Origin: Turnera subulata
Lineage: Eukaryota > Streptophyta > Magnoliopsida > Malpighiales > Passifloraceae
Direction of reading: 5' to 3'
DNA: 64,000 nt
Assembly: GCA_028386065.3 (NCBI GenBank)
Contig: JAKUCV010005464.1
Coordinates: 299,846-363,845, forward strand
The position numbers were made by a program, and so were the translations under genes. The notes under the pieces were generated by a model, which saw only the letters and a program-made list of their open reading frames with translations, did not search any database and was not told where the DNA came from. This document shows, one piece after another, positions 23,881-36,586 of the stretch. The first letter of the stretch is position 1; each line of letters opens with the position of its first letter.

Positions 23881-26800
23881 AAATAGGAATATTATACAAT
23901 GAGGTATGTGATGGTGTGTCTGAAGCCGCCGACAAGAGGTATGACTTGAAAAGGCGACAGTGCATTGTGCTTCAGCAGTAAAAGTTGCAATTTGCTGGAA
24001 ATGGAGAAAGTTCATGGCAGGATCATCAGATTCAAGTGATTACTCCTTGCTACACTTGAGAAAATTGCTGTGTGTTTCTTACCCTTTGTTACAAAAGCTT
24101 CAGTTTTGAACATATGCTATATACAGTAAGCAATTGGCTGGTTAATTAACATTTACCGGGCTATTTCACTTCAAGACATATAGTATCAAACGTCAAAGAG
24201 GGAAGGTGATCAGGCTGCCACAGAAGTATTCTGTTTTATACTTGTATGTTACCCTCACCACACGAAAAACAAAAAGCTCCAACAATTTGAGTAAGTACGT
24301 GCATTTATGTGGAAAACTGAAGCATATCCCATTTTTCAAACCCCTTACGATTAAGGGAGTACGTGTACGCAAGAGAGAGAGTTCTAAATTATATCATCGC
24401 ATCTTATACACATATATATGCGCCTCCCTTGTTTTTATGATGCGGCTTTTGTGATCAGTTGATGCATATTTTTGTCAGTTAGTTAAATACTTATACTTCC
24501 ATTCAAAGAGAATATGCAATGCATCTCCCATAAGAGACAAAATACGTGGAGTATATATATGTGAATTTAATATACATCCTACAATTAGAGACTAACACGA
24601 AAGCATTTCTTTTTATGAAGCTGTTTCAAGATCAAAATTTGGTAGTCGCTAGCCTTTGTTAATCGAGTCAAAGAGCTAATTATTCTACTGATACGAACAA
24701 AGTATATATACTGGAATGCACCATAAATATTACAAAACTATACAGATACAATACTTGATCTGAGCCAATAAATCAGTACTGTCACAGTATGAATCGTAGG
24801 ACGTAAAGTACAATGCTGTACATCACAGTATGTACAAACAGTGTGATTTCCAGTTGATGATATATTAATTAGGATATCTAGCTAGTATGTTGTTGGGTAT
24901 TAATGAGCATCTACCTTGAGCTCGTACGCTTCACTTACTGCATGTGGTGGTTAGTGTTTGGTGTCTTTTTTCGCCACTGTGAGATCTATGTCAAGTCTAT
25001 AGATCTCTCTTAATTAAGTTACCTACTGGTTGATCGTATTCTTTTAACCATAACTTTATGTCAGTACTTTAGTAAATGGATTTAACATCTAGTACTCATG
25101 CATATGCTGCAAAGTAGCATCAATTTACAGACCCTTTCAAGTAAGTCCCTTGTTACTTGCTACTATTTTGAATCATATACTTCCTTAGAGCCTAATAAAT
25201 GCATCTCAGTTTCCCTCATAAAATATCAAAGATCACTGCAAGAATTAATTAGTGTACGGAAAACCAGAGAAAGGGCTTAATTGAATAACCTGAATGCATG
25301 AATACCCCCACTGTGGAAATTTGGATGGCTTTTCCGTAGTTGGGTCAGCAGAATTCAGAGATTCTTTCTTCTTTATACAAACAAATGCCTCTTGCTACGA
25401 CTTTTTTTTTCTTTTTTCCTGATACAGGTTTCACAGATATTTGAACTGTTATGCATGTGTGTTCATGAAAAAAACAGCTTTGGCAATACACTACATATCC
25501 TGCAACACCACAGAGTCATGACTTCACTGGATACCACTTAATGCACCAATGATTCTTGAAAGCTCGAAAAATACAAAGGTCTAGTATCAGAAACTATATG
25601 CACGGCGCATTTACAATACATTTCCACTACGCACTGAACAGATCTGCCATGCCTCTGTGTCTGGCCTATTATGAACTAGTTTTTGTGGACCTACTCTTCT
25701 TCAGCATTTGTTGCTTATCCTTGGCTATATATAAACATTAAAGGCGATAGGCTGTTCACTCCATCACTTGCTTTAGGTAAAGATTCCTCTTAATAAAGCT
25801 ATCTTCATTAATTATATATCTCTAATTAATTTCTCCAGTAGTAACTTTTCTTTTGAGCAGCAGTACTATAGCTTTTTATGCATAGGAGCTCTAAAAGTTA
25901 TAATAACAGTAAGAACTAGTAGCAGAGAAATTTTTAAACTTTTCTGCTTTGAGATCGATTAAATATTGGGTAGAAACAGGATTAAGTTACCTAAGAGGAT
26001 CAGCTTACTTTTGATCTGCTAGAATTTGCTTAATCATACAGCCTACATAGAAAATCCAAAAAGAAACTATAAAGAAAAAAGCTAAGGGAAAAAGTAGTTG
26101 GAACAGCTAGCACGGAGAGCTTGTGAGGCAACTAACTTTTTATTCTCTCTGGTTTGTATATAAATGGCCGATTGACTCTTTAAGAAAGCAGGAATATTGT
26201 CCCCTGCAAGTTAAAGCCCACCTGATCATTACACGCCAATGAGCATTGTAATTAATCAACATTGGCATTACTCATCGGTGGGGTGAAATCTTTTACTATG
26301 ACCAACGAATAAATTAACCATAGACACAGCAAATGTACCCTTGAACACACATAGATGTTGTGAATGGTGAAAACCTACAGAAATGAGAAGAAAAATACTT
26401 GCTAGGTGGGAAAAGAAAGCCAATATAGAGATGACTAGGATATAACTTCAAAAGAGAGTGATTAATTATGAGCCCAAGCAAGATAGCATGTCAACAGTCA
26501 ATTCCAGACCACTGTAATTTTCTACAAATGTTTCATATATAGTATCAACATAAGTATTGCCCGAGAGAATCAATTCAGAGTCAGGACATGGTAGGGAATC
26601 ATGTCAATTGCCATGCACTACCCGGAGAAAGGGTTGGCATCAGATCAATATAGTGAAGCAAAAGTGAAGCTGAAAAATAAAGTAGCGGAACAAAAACAGT
26701 TGATAGGTTGTTACAGTTGAGGTAATGGGCCTGACAGCCAGGAAATTGTGGTTAGAAGCCAATGTTACACCAGGGCTGAACAGCTGATGGATTAGCATTT

Positions 26801-26888
26801 TATGGGTATATGACCTAATACATACATTATTAAATTTGTATCTGCTGCATAAATTTTGAACCATTACTGTGGGGATCCCTCCAGAAAA

Positions 26889-26922
26889 AGAGAGAGAGAG
26901 AGAGACAGAGAGAAAGAGAGAG
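26889..26922 (+). repeat. GA microsatellite
   Basis: This is a run of AG dinucleotides with one or two interruptions. Such a tract is often length-variable. Confidence 0.9.
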
Positions 26923-27567
26923 CATACAAAGGGTTAAAAAAGAAAGAAAAGAAAGGAAAAACTGATGTCAGAATGAGATCGAGTGGTTAAAAATGATGTC
27001 AGAAAGTGACAAAGCTTAACCTTTTTCACGGAAATGTAGGAGATCATATTAGAAAGCAAACCCAAAAGGCCAACAGGAAGAACTATCATCATTGACGATA
27101 AAAGGGAAACGCAGGGAATCTTCTCTGCTCACCACTCTCTTTGCCCAATTTCGATCCAAAATGATATAAAAAATCCCAGTTAAAAACTAGTAGTACAGTA
27201 TTAAGGGATGCCAAGACCAAGTACGACGAGGATTTCTATATTTTATTTTTCTTTCTTTCTTTTCTTAAGGCAATATATTTTGCAGCCCTATTTATGCATG
27301 GCTTAAACGTGTGAATCAAACACTAGGGTACAAATACCAATTAGAAATTTCCTATTTTCTCATATTAAAAATGGAAAGAAAATTATGCAGAGAAACAAAC
27401 TTATCTATGCAAAGTTGAGCCTGAATTGGAACAAAAGGTTAGAGAATTACCATGATTCATGTGACCAGAAAGAAGATCAAAGCAAGCCCTTTTTCATGCG
27501 ACTCGCCTCAGGAAGAAGAGATCCTGTCCATAACAAGGGAAGGGAAAGAAAAAGAAAAATCCTAAAC

Positions 27568-27695
27568 TGCCATGGTCTCCCACAGCTTTCTTGAGCTTCC
27601 ACAGAGCTATAGTGTAAAAAAGAAAATTGATCTACACAGGATATGCAGTGCAGGAAAGTTCAAGAAAGCTGTGGAATAGCATGACCAGGACTTGA
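27568..27695 (-). ncRNA. MIR396b: MIR396 precursor, b-type
   Basis: On the minus strand the 5' arm carries the 21-base miR396 at 27676-27656, starting TTCCACAGCT and ending CTTGAACTT; the final T marks the b-type. The 3' arm carries the star strand at 27596-27576, starting GCTCAAGAAA and ending CTGTGGGAGA, close to what I recall of the Arabidopsis miR396b star. The lower stem pairs around 'catggtct' and its partner 'ggtcatgct'. The loop is about 59 bases, shorter than in the a-type copy. Mature sequences of the two precursors differ only at the last base, so they should hit the same GRF mRNAs. The gene converges on the a-type copy and is transcribed towards it. Confidence 0.95.
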
Positions 27696-27904
27696 AGACA
27701 AAATCCCACCAACAATTCCCTCCACTTCCACTCAGATCCCTCAATATTCAAGTCACAAACCCTTTTCCTCTTTTTTCTTTTGGGTTTTTTTTTTCCCTTA
27801 TCACTCTCTCGTTTATGCTTTCACTGATGAGATGAGAAAGCAGTGAAAGGGTGGAGAAGGAAAGAGATGGAGCATGCCCATACAAATCAAAAGGACCACT
27901 CTAG

Positions 27905-27913
27905 CATATATAA
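27905..27913 (-). promoter_or_regulatory. Possible TATA box of the minus-strand MIR396 gene
   Basis: On the minus strand ATTATATATG lies about 210 bases upstream of the hairpin, with purine- and pyrimidine-rich sequence after it. It is the best TATA candidate upstream of the precursor, but AT-rich words are common here. Confidence 0.4.
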
Positions 27914-27919
27914 TCCTTG

Positions 27920-30900
27920 GCACCAGCTTTACAGAGAGGGGGAGTAGGGTTCACTGAACTCACAAGAGCGCATTTTACTCCCTAAAGGCCTACTTTACTA
28001 GTGAGTGCGCAGTGGGGTACTTACAAAACAAAAACAGTCAGTTTTGTCAAGAAACGTCAATATATATAATTCTTTTAGAGTAAATAATAATAATATTATT
28101 AATAATTGGATGGAAATTTTAATTTTTAGGAAAATATAAATATGGATATACCCAAAAAAAAAATCCCAAAGAGAGGAAATTCACAAGAACATCCCATCCC
28201 CATCACATGCAACCATGTGATCCAAGATCTCTCTTTTTATTTTATTGGTAAGTAAAGGCATGGGTTGTTTATGGTCCCCCAATCTTTATGTTTTTCTTTT
28301 ATCCTACATTAACCCATGTAACAAAATATGTGATCATAAATCATGATGGTGTGATTGTCCATGTGTGGAGATATTTTTATGGCGATGGGGATTGTTCTAG
28401 AGTGCATATCCATGATGCAATGCAACTCAAAGTAATGGTTATTATTGGCCAGCTTGTTCTGATGCCTTCTGTGACATCCTAAAATGTCCACAACAGAAGG
28501 GATAAAAAGCAAAAAATACCTATAAAGTGTGCCCTCCTCTTAAAGAAACTTTTATTTTCAAGTGCCGAGCAAAAAATTTAGGAGGCAAAATTTTCATATA
28601 TGAGGAAAGTGGGGAGAAAGCCTCACTGTTTGCGTAGTTTAGTAATGACAAATATTGGAGGGGAGGCATCGTTGTGGAATCCTACATTGCACTGTTAAAA
28701 GTTTAAAAGGCATAACATTTTCTTTTAGTTTTTTTTTTGTCGAAATTTTCTTTTTATGTTCACTAATTCTAATTGCAGCGTAGAGGACCCAAGGCCCAAA
28801 AGTTCTTTTTGGAAGAGTCTCAAAGCGAGTCGCAAAATTAGGTCAGAAGCAGTAGCAGAAAAAGGAAATAATTAAAATTCTCTGAGAGGAAACGAAAGAA
28901 AATTAAAACCTCCCTTACCATCTGTTTTAAACGGAGCTATTATTATCTCATTTTGTGTTTTAAGGAGGAAGATGATTAACCCAATTTCATAATCGGGTTT
29001 TTGTCCGGCTGGAACTCATGATTTTGGGCCTTGAAGCCCTTGCACTTGTCTATCATTTTTCCATGCGCAAAGTCAAATTTCATTTATTAAAGAAAATCTC
29101 ACCATAGCTCGTTAACTGTGTCTTTTCAGCAATTTTACTTACAAAAGCAAATTGCATTTTAATGCGAAATTGGACAAATTTGATGCAACTATATGAATAG
29201 ATCCTAGATGCCTAAATTGGAACTTCAACATTCGCATAAAATAGATATGAAATCTATATATTACCATCAAATTTATATTGTTGAGTTCACTTTCATATGA
29301 GAAAGAATAGTGCACCTTCCAGAAATCTACAGTAGTTTTTGAAACATATTCATAATTTTAGATATTAGATTTGCCCAATAGGAGGCACAAATAAAAAATT
29401 TATCCTCACTGTTAAATATAAAATGTGTGCTGCTGTCGAAATGCAATTAATGACGTGTAAATAATGCCAAAATAGTTGAAAGTCACTGAATTTTTTTTCC
29501 TACACCGTAAAATATGTGACGAACATGTCTATATGGGCTGATATAAATTTTGAATTTACTTGATTTGTGGGTGTCATTTTTTTATTTGGTTGAATTTCTT
29601 TTAGTTTCTGTGCATTAATGGCGGATGGTGCGAAATGTTTTTCATGATTTTCTAATTGTAGAGGATGACACACTTCTTACCCATGAATAAGGAAAAAAAT
29701 TATACATGCCATACAAGACAAATGAAATCAGAAAATATCTCTGACAAAAGAAAAAGAATATTAAAAAGAACTCGGTGTCCTTTAAAAAAAAAAGGTAGAA
29801 AAAAGTAGAAAAATAAGGAAATCGTGTAAGAGAGAATAGTCTCACATAATATTTCATTTTTTTGGGAGGAAGAGCAATTAAAAAGAAAAAACATAAAAGA
29901 GTGTATATGAATATGATACATAGGGAGGGGAGGGTAGGGGAAGGTGATGCAAAAGTGGGCCTGGAAGGAGATGGGGTGTTTGGGAAGTGGGCCCCCATGA
30001 TCCTCAAAACTGGGGCAGTGTTGTAGGCAAATAATTGCTTTAAAATCCAGCAAGACCCGTTACAGTCAGGTCCACCTCATCACCCACCTGTTATATCAGC
30101 TTGATATTCAGTTTGTTTTCGTTTGTTAGTGCAAACCACTGTGCAAGTGGGTAATGGGCGGCCGTATTATATTTTTCGGGCCACCAAAAATCATTCATTG
30201 CTCTCTTTCGGTTTAATAGTGACACTTCCTATTGCTACTAGCTACCAAGCATACACAACAACTGTTATGTTATAGTAATTTTCTGTGAGTTATCTTTTCT
30301 TCTTCTTCTTCTTCTGCCAGGTGATGGATGATCCTGGTCTGGTATATACAGTGGTGGTGAGTATAAGTTCTTTTATCTTATGTGAATATTAACTATAGAT
30401 TTCTGGTCTATTGTCCAAGTATGCAATGGAAACCTAGCTGTTTTTCACAGTGGTTTCACGTAGAAGAGTTGGCCACAATGTGCTTAATCTACTGCATATC
30501 ACTCAATTCTTATGCAATTCTTACAGTCTCATTTGAAAATTTTGTCATAAAAAACATAAGGATGTGCATATTTTGGAAGTTAAAGTAAGATCTTTAATAA
30601 TTGAATTGCAAATCATTCATTTTACACATGAAATTCTGTATACTTTTTAGTTTTGAAATTCAAATCCAATGATTGAACAATATGATACCCTACCATATAA
30701 TTAATTTTGGTACCAGCACCTAGTAGAATCCCACAAGTTTTAATACGGAGGCAAGGAGTAATGTGTAATCTGACAAGTATTTTGAGAAATTAACCCTGCC
30801 GTCAATACTGCTATCCCATGATGATTTTCTTTTGTTTATCAAGAACCCATGATGATTTGATGAATCATTATATTGTAGTGTTTTTGGCTGGCTACAACCA

Positions 30901-32539
30901 CTCACTTGTATGCTATTGATTGCAAGGAGAGTCGCCATATTCCCGCCCAAAGGCGAGCCAAACGAAACAATTTGTACACAATTTAGTGGCAGCATATCTA
31001 CAGGAGCGGCAGCTGCTTATCCATTTGTTCTGATGGAGTCCTAATTATTCTTTAGACAATGTGAAGCAGACAGATGGGGGGAAGGCAACACCTTTTTAAT
31101 TTTTGGCCACATGCATATCTCTTCACCAAAAAATTTCACCTCTGAATTTCTCATTGGTGGCAGGTATCCACCATCTCGGGCCAACATTAGGGCTGCAACC
31201 TAGGCCTGACCCACCTTTAATGGCCCAACATTGGTTAAATTTCCCCAATTCCAACAAGCTTCTTTAATTTGGCCGCAGTCACAAAACAAACTAATATATT
31301 AACGTTAAAAAGATATGCGAAAAAGCTAGAATGCCAAGAAATCAACCTCGAGCTACCCTAGTGTGCTGCAAATGTGCATGTTGATTCATAAGTTTATCAA
31401 CCCTTTATACTTGTGTTAAGGATATGGTAAAATCATTGAGATATTTGTTTCAAAAAATGAGGAAGGGATGATGGTGAAGTAATTAGAGATGCAGGCAAAG
31501 AAGCAGTAGCGGGCAGGCATGCAGCCAAGGGAATCGTGGAGAGGCAAAAGAGATCAGAAGGGAAATAAAAGGACAAAAATATGAAAGAGGGAAGGGAAGG
31601 GGAGGGAAGGAGCGGGAGGAATGATTGGATGCTTCTTTTGATCATTGTAATATAGTGATAATTGCATGGAGCCCGCATGCAACCCTCCAAAATTAATATT
31701 AATTTCAGGGCAGAGAGGAAGTGTTTGTTCAATATGCCAATCTATGATTCATGACAAGTCAAGTGCACGAGCGACCACTGCTTCTGATGATTCTGATGAT
31801 CTGCAGTAGTACGATTCATGTGTAGCACTGGGATTATATATCACTTTTTTTTTTTTGCTTTTGTTTTTTTAATCTCCCAAAAATGATTTACTACGTGAAG
31901 GAGGAAGTAGGAACAGTTTGTTGATCATGTTATGAATTGATTGACAAGCCATATACACGAGCTGCAGGGCATCTCAGATTACCACGGTGGTGTGGTTTGG
32001 TAGTTTGTGCAGCTTTCAACCCTTTTTCTTTTCTTTTTTTTTTTTTTTTTTTGGTCTAAAGAGCAGAAGTGCTTTGGATCTTTGTCCCTTATAGCTAAAT
32101 AGGATCTTTCCATCCACGAGGTAGGATAAAATTTGTAGGAATCAACCCATGAAGGCCAACTACATAAGCCGAACTGTGTCAAATGGAACGACATGACACA
32201 CTTGATGCCGTTTTTCTTTCTTTTTTTTTTCAAAAGCATCTAAGTGGGGCATTGGCCATGTGATAGATACAAACAAGTTATCTATTCTTTTTTTTTCCGT
32301 ATTATAAGGAATGGAGCTGATAAAATAAGTAGAAAGATAAGATATTATATGATATCAGTATTGGGATATTTTAAATTGGTTAAATAGTTCATACCAATAA
32401 TTTGCAAGTTTCTCTAGTCTTTTGAACATCAATTTGTGCAACATAGTGTCAATTCAAGAACATCACATCTTGATTTAAGATGATAATTGGCGGGTGATCG
32501 TATAACACCAAATGGTAAATAACAAAAGGAATATCTGTT
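27920..32539. other. Gene-free intergenic stretch
   Basis: No coding exon or element with defined ends is recognised. A CTT repeat near 30296-30315 and many homopolymers are present. The proximal part is the likely upstream regulatory region of the minus MIR396 gene. Confidence 0.45.
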
Positions 32540-32544
32540 ACAAG

Positions 32545-33125
32545 TGTTGGGAAAAACAGATAATTTTTCCTTCCCCTCCAGATCGTTTTCAAACAGAAAA
32601 TAATAGAAAAATTTAAAAAGAATAACGACACAAAGATTTAACGTGAAAAACTCCCAAATTGGAGAAAAACCACGGGCCACCGGAAAAATATTCACTATAT
32701 GGAAATTTTTACACCATACAATACACAATATTTCTCCTGACACCCTCCAGTTCCTACAATATTATTCTAAGAGAGATCTCAAGAGAATTAACTCTAAACC
32801 CCTCAAAACAATAAAAGAAAGGAGCTACAATTTTGTGTCTACCCTCTGTGCATTTTTGCACAACAAAAATAGGATAATAGATACAACACATTTCAAGCCT
32901 ATTTATAGAACAAATGAAACTTGTATCAGCTGTGCACAGGTTGTCCAAACCGTGTGCAAAACACAGCCACCATCAAGTTGCATTTTTTGACAAAACCAAT
33001 TCCAAGTTTACGGCTGCCAACCTTGCCAACTTCCTTTGGTCAATATGTGCTTGCTGTCCAACTTTCCTACCCTTGCCTAACTCTCATTATTTTATTTGAC
33101 CAACAATTTGGTTCAAAACCCAACA
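32545..33125 (-). repeat. LTR 1 (3' outer LTR) of the triple-LTR Copia element
   Basis: The LTR is 581 bp, from TGTTGGG to CCCAACA on the plus strand. It adjoins the purine tract at 33126-33137 (minus sense) and the outer duplication ACAAG at 32540-32544. Confidence 0.92.
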
Positions 33126-33570
33126 ATCTCCACCTTGAACTAAATTGTACTTGGCGTTCTTCATAACTTCGGACTTCAAACTCGATCAACCATGCACAGC
33201 TGCAACCTTCACATTGTCTGCTACCGACAATCATAATTCTAATATCAAGAATTATCATACTCCCACCATAACGAGTACCTCTACCTAGATTGAATTCCAT
33301 CAATCCAGGAATTTTCACTTGAAATCTTTTCCCAATTTCAAGAATTTCATTTTCAGCACATGTCGAAAAAACCTGCTAATAACTTATGGTGCAACTCTCT
33401 TGTTGACTTCCTGAGAGTTCATTAGCCATCGACATACTTTCTACCACACACCTTGCATCACTTGTCAACCAATGCCTATGTGCAGACCTGAGGACCAGCT
33501 ACCAATTAACATCCTCTTCCATGGCAATTTAAAAGAGTAGCATTCATGCCATGAGGATTTTCATATTTCT

Positions 33571-34347
33571 TTACAAAGAGATATCATCCCCTTCTTCAAG
33601 GGCGATATTGGCAGCAATTCCTCTGGAGCTTTCAGCCGAACTAGCCCCATTATTTGGACATTTATTTTTAACATGTCCCGGTTGACCACAACTCCAACAG
33701 ATGACTTTCTTCTTAGAGCTTTTCGGCTGCTTCCATTTTCCTTTAACAACAAGAGCTGAATTTTCTTGAGACTTTTCATCTCCATTCTTCAATCTCCTTT
33801 CTTCAGAAATCAATTTGCTCGTTACTTCTGAGAAAATCACAGTTTCCTTCCCAAACATTAAAATGAGTTGCATGTGCTTATAGAAAGTTGGGATAGACCG
33901 GATGAGCCGAAGTGCCTTGTCTTCATCATCAATTTTCACTCCAATAGATTCCAATTCAGAAACAATCCCATTCAAAATACTAAGATGATCAGAAATGCAT
34001 GTACCTTCATCCATTTGCAATTTATGAAATTGCTCCTTCAAATATAGCCTATTTGAAATACTTTTGGTTTGATACAGTTCTTCAAGTTTCTCACACAACT
34101 CCTTTGTTGTAGACAATCCAATCACATTTGCAAGAACATTTTTAGCTAAGCACAAGCGAATTTGACTTGCCGCTTTCATGTCTAGCTCTTCCCATTTTTC
34201 TGAATCCTTATCATCTTTGTCGCTGGTTGGTCTCCCTTTCAACACCTTGTGAAGTCCTGATTGGATCAAGACATCCTTGACTTGTACTTGCCACAAGCCA
34301 AAATTAATTCTCCCATTAAATTTCTAAATCTCAAATCTTGTCCCCAT
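33571..34347 (-). pseudogene. Copia gag, unit 1 (premature stop)
   Basis: This is the same gag as in unit 2, but codon 8 is TAG (34326-34324), giving MGTRFEI then a stop. The rest stays open to the normal end 'GDDISL'. Domains are the Copia gag (UBN2-like) region and a CX2CX4HX4C zinc knuckle, CWSCGQPGHVKNKC. There are about a dozen substitutions relative to unit 2. Translation from the normal start would give seven residues, so this unit is probably non-functional. Confidence 0.85.
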
Positions 34348-34554
34348 CTTGCTTCCCAAAGCAACTCCACTAGCATAGCAAACTCCACCGAAATCAAACT
34401 CCGCTTGCTACTCCACCTGGACAAAACCTCTACTTGAAAATAATAATTCTAATTCAGAAATTTTTCTGATGAGGAAGATCAGACAAAGCTGCAACCACAG
34501 AGCATACTAAAATTTCAAAAGAATTATTCTATCACCTGATGCTCCGTTACCACT

Positions 34555-35136
34555 TGTTGGGAAAAACAGATAATTTTTCCTTCCCCTCCAAATCGTTTTC
34601 AAACAGAAAATAATAGAAAAAATTAAAAAGAATAACGACACAAAGATTTAACGTGAAAAACTCCCAAATTGGAGAAAAACCACGGGCCACCGGAAAAATA
34701 TTCACCATATGGAAATTTTTACACCATACATTACACAATATTTCTCCTGACACCCTCCAGTTCCTACAATATTATTCTAAGAGAGATCTCAAGAGAATTA
34801 ACTCTAAACCCTTCAAAACAATAAAAGAAAGGAACTACAATTTTGTGTCTACCCTCTATGCGTTTTTGCACAAAAAAAATGGGATAATAGATACAACACA
34901 TTTCAAGCCTATTTATAGAACAAATGAAACGTGTATCAGTTGTGCACAGGTTGTCCAAACCGTGTGCAAAACACAGCCACCATCAAGTTGCATTTTTTTG
35001 ACAAAACCAATTCCAAGTTTACGGCTGCCAACCTTGCCAACTTCCTTTGGTCAATATGTGCTTGCTGTCCAACTTGCCTACCCTTGCCTAACTCTCATTA
35101 TTTTATTTGACCAACAATTTGGTTCAAAACCCAACA
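34555..35136 (-). repeat. LTR 2 (central LTR) of the triple-LTR Copia element
   Basis: The LTR is 582 bp with the same termini as the outer copies. It is flanked by a purine tract on one side and a primer-binding-like site on the other, so it serves as the 3' LTR of one unit and the 5' LTR of the next. It carries no target duplication of its own, as expected for a recombination product. Confidence 0.92.
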
Positions 35137-35580
35137 ATCTCCACCTTGAACTAAATTATACTTGGCGTTCTTCATAACTTCGGACTTCAAACTCGGTCAA
35201 CCATGCACAGCTGCAACCTTCACATTGTCTGCTACCGACAATCATAATTCTAATATCAAGAATTATCATACTCCCACCATAACGAGTACCTCCACCTAGA
35301 TTGAATTCCATCAATCCAGGAATTTTCACTTGAAATCTTTTCCCAATTTCAAGAATTTCATTTTCAGCACATGTCGAAAAAACCTGCTAAAACTTATAGT
35401 GCAACTCTCTTGTTGACTTCCTGAGAGTTCATTAGCCATCGACATACTTTCTACCACACACCTTGCATCACTTGTCAACCAATGCCTATGTGCAGACCTG
35501 AGGACCAGCTACCAATTAACATCCTCTTCCATGGCAATTTAAAAGAGTAGCATTCATGCCATGAGGATTTTCATATTTCT

Positions 35581-36357
35581 TTACAAAGAGATATCATCCC
35601 CTTCTTCAAGGGCGATATTGGCAGCAATTCCTCTGGAGCTTTCAGCCGAACTAGCCCCATTATTTGGACATTTATTTTTAACATGTCCCGGTTGACCACA
35701 ACTCCAACAGGTGACTTTCTTCTTAGAGCTTTTCGGCTGCTTCCATTTTCCTTTAACAACAAGAGCTGAATTTTCTTGAGACTTTTCATCTCTATTCTTC
35801 AATCTCCTTTCTTCTGAAATCAATTTGCTCGTTACTTCTGAGAAAATCACAGTTTCCTTCCCATACATTAAAATGGGTTGCATGTGCTTATAGGAAGTTG
35901 GAAGAGACCAGATGAGCCGAAGTGCCTTGTCTTCATCATCAATTTTCACTCCAATAGGTTCCAATTCAGAAACAATCCCATTCAAAATACTAAGATGATC
36001 AGAAATGCGTGTACCTTCATCCATTTGCAATTTATAAAATTGCTCCTTCAAATATAGCCTATTTGAAATACTTTTGGTTTGATACAGTTCTTCAAGTTTC
36101 TCACACAACTCCTTTGTTGTAGACAATCCAATCACATTTGCAAGAACATTTTTAGCTAAGCACAAGCGAATTTGACTTGCCGCTTTCATGTCTAGCTCTT
36201 CCCATTTTTCTGAATCCTTATCATCTTTGTCGCTGGTTGGTCTCCCTTTCAACGCCTTGTGAAGTCCTGACTGGATCAAGACATCCTTGACTTGTACTTG
36301 CCACAAGCCAAAATTAATTCTCCCATCAAATTTCTCAATCTCAAATCTTGTCCCCAT
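35581..36357 (-). CDS. Copia gag polyprotein, unit 2 (intact)
   Basis: The protein has 258 residues. The N-terminus 'MGTRFEIEKFDGRINFGLWQ' leads into the Copia-type gag (UBN2-like) domain with 'KEQFYKLQMDEGTRISDHLS' and 'RLIWSLPTSYKHM'. A zinc knuckle CWSCGQPGHVKNKC lies at residues 217-230. In this family the product packages element RNA into virus-like particles. The frame stops after 'EEGDDISL' with no pol behind it, so protease, integrase and RT would have to come from a related autonomous element. The start is the first ATG after the LTR and leader. The leader has about 22 bases not present in unit 1 (near 36364-36386). Confidence 0.9.
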   Translation of the reverse strand: MGTRFEIEKFDGRINFGLWQVQVKDVLIQSGLHKALKGRPTSDKDDKDSEKWEELDMKAASQIRLCLAKNVLANVIGLSTTKELCEKLEELYQTKSISNRLYLKEQFYKLQMDEGTRISDHLSILNGIVSELEPIGVKIDDEDKALRLIWSLPTSYKHMQPILMYGKETVIFSEVTSKLISEERRLKNRDEKSQENSALVVKGKWKQPKSSKKKVTCWSCGQPGHVKNKCPNNGASSAESSRGIAANIALEEGDDISL

Positions 36358-36586
36358 CTTGCTTATAAGTACTTATACACAAGTATCCCAAAGCAACTCC
36401 ACTAGCATAGCAAACTCCACTGAAATCAAACTCCGCTTGCTACTCCACCTGGACAAAACTTCTGCTTGAAAATAATAATTCTAATTCAGAAATTTTTCTG
36501 ATGTGGAAGATCAGACAAAGCTGCAACCACAGAGCATACTAAAATTTCAAAAGAATTATTCTACCAAATGATGCTCCGCTACCACT

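Larger units (their letters stand above)
20460..27560. other. Gene-free interval between the two MIR396 genes
   Basis: No protein-coding exon is recognised over 7.1 kb. The stretch contains the downstream part of the plus MIR396 transcript at the left and of the minus MIR396 transcript at the right, a 45-bp tandem duplication and simple repeats. No transposon with defined ends was found here, in contrast to the rest of the window. Confidence 0.5.

Noticed and set aside
23717..24015. Overlapping minus frames with a repeated peptide
   Set aside because: The peptide repeat is simply the 45-bp non-coding tandem duplication read in frame.
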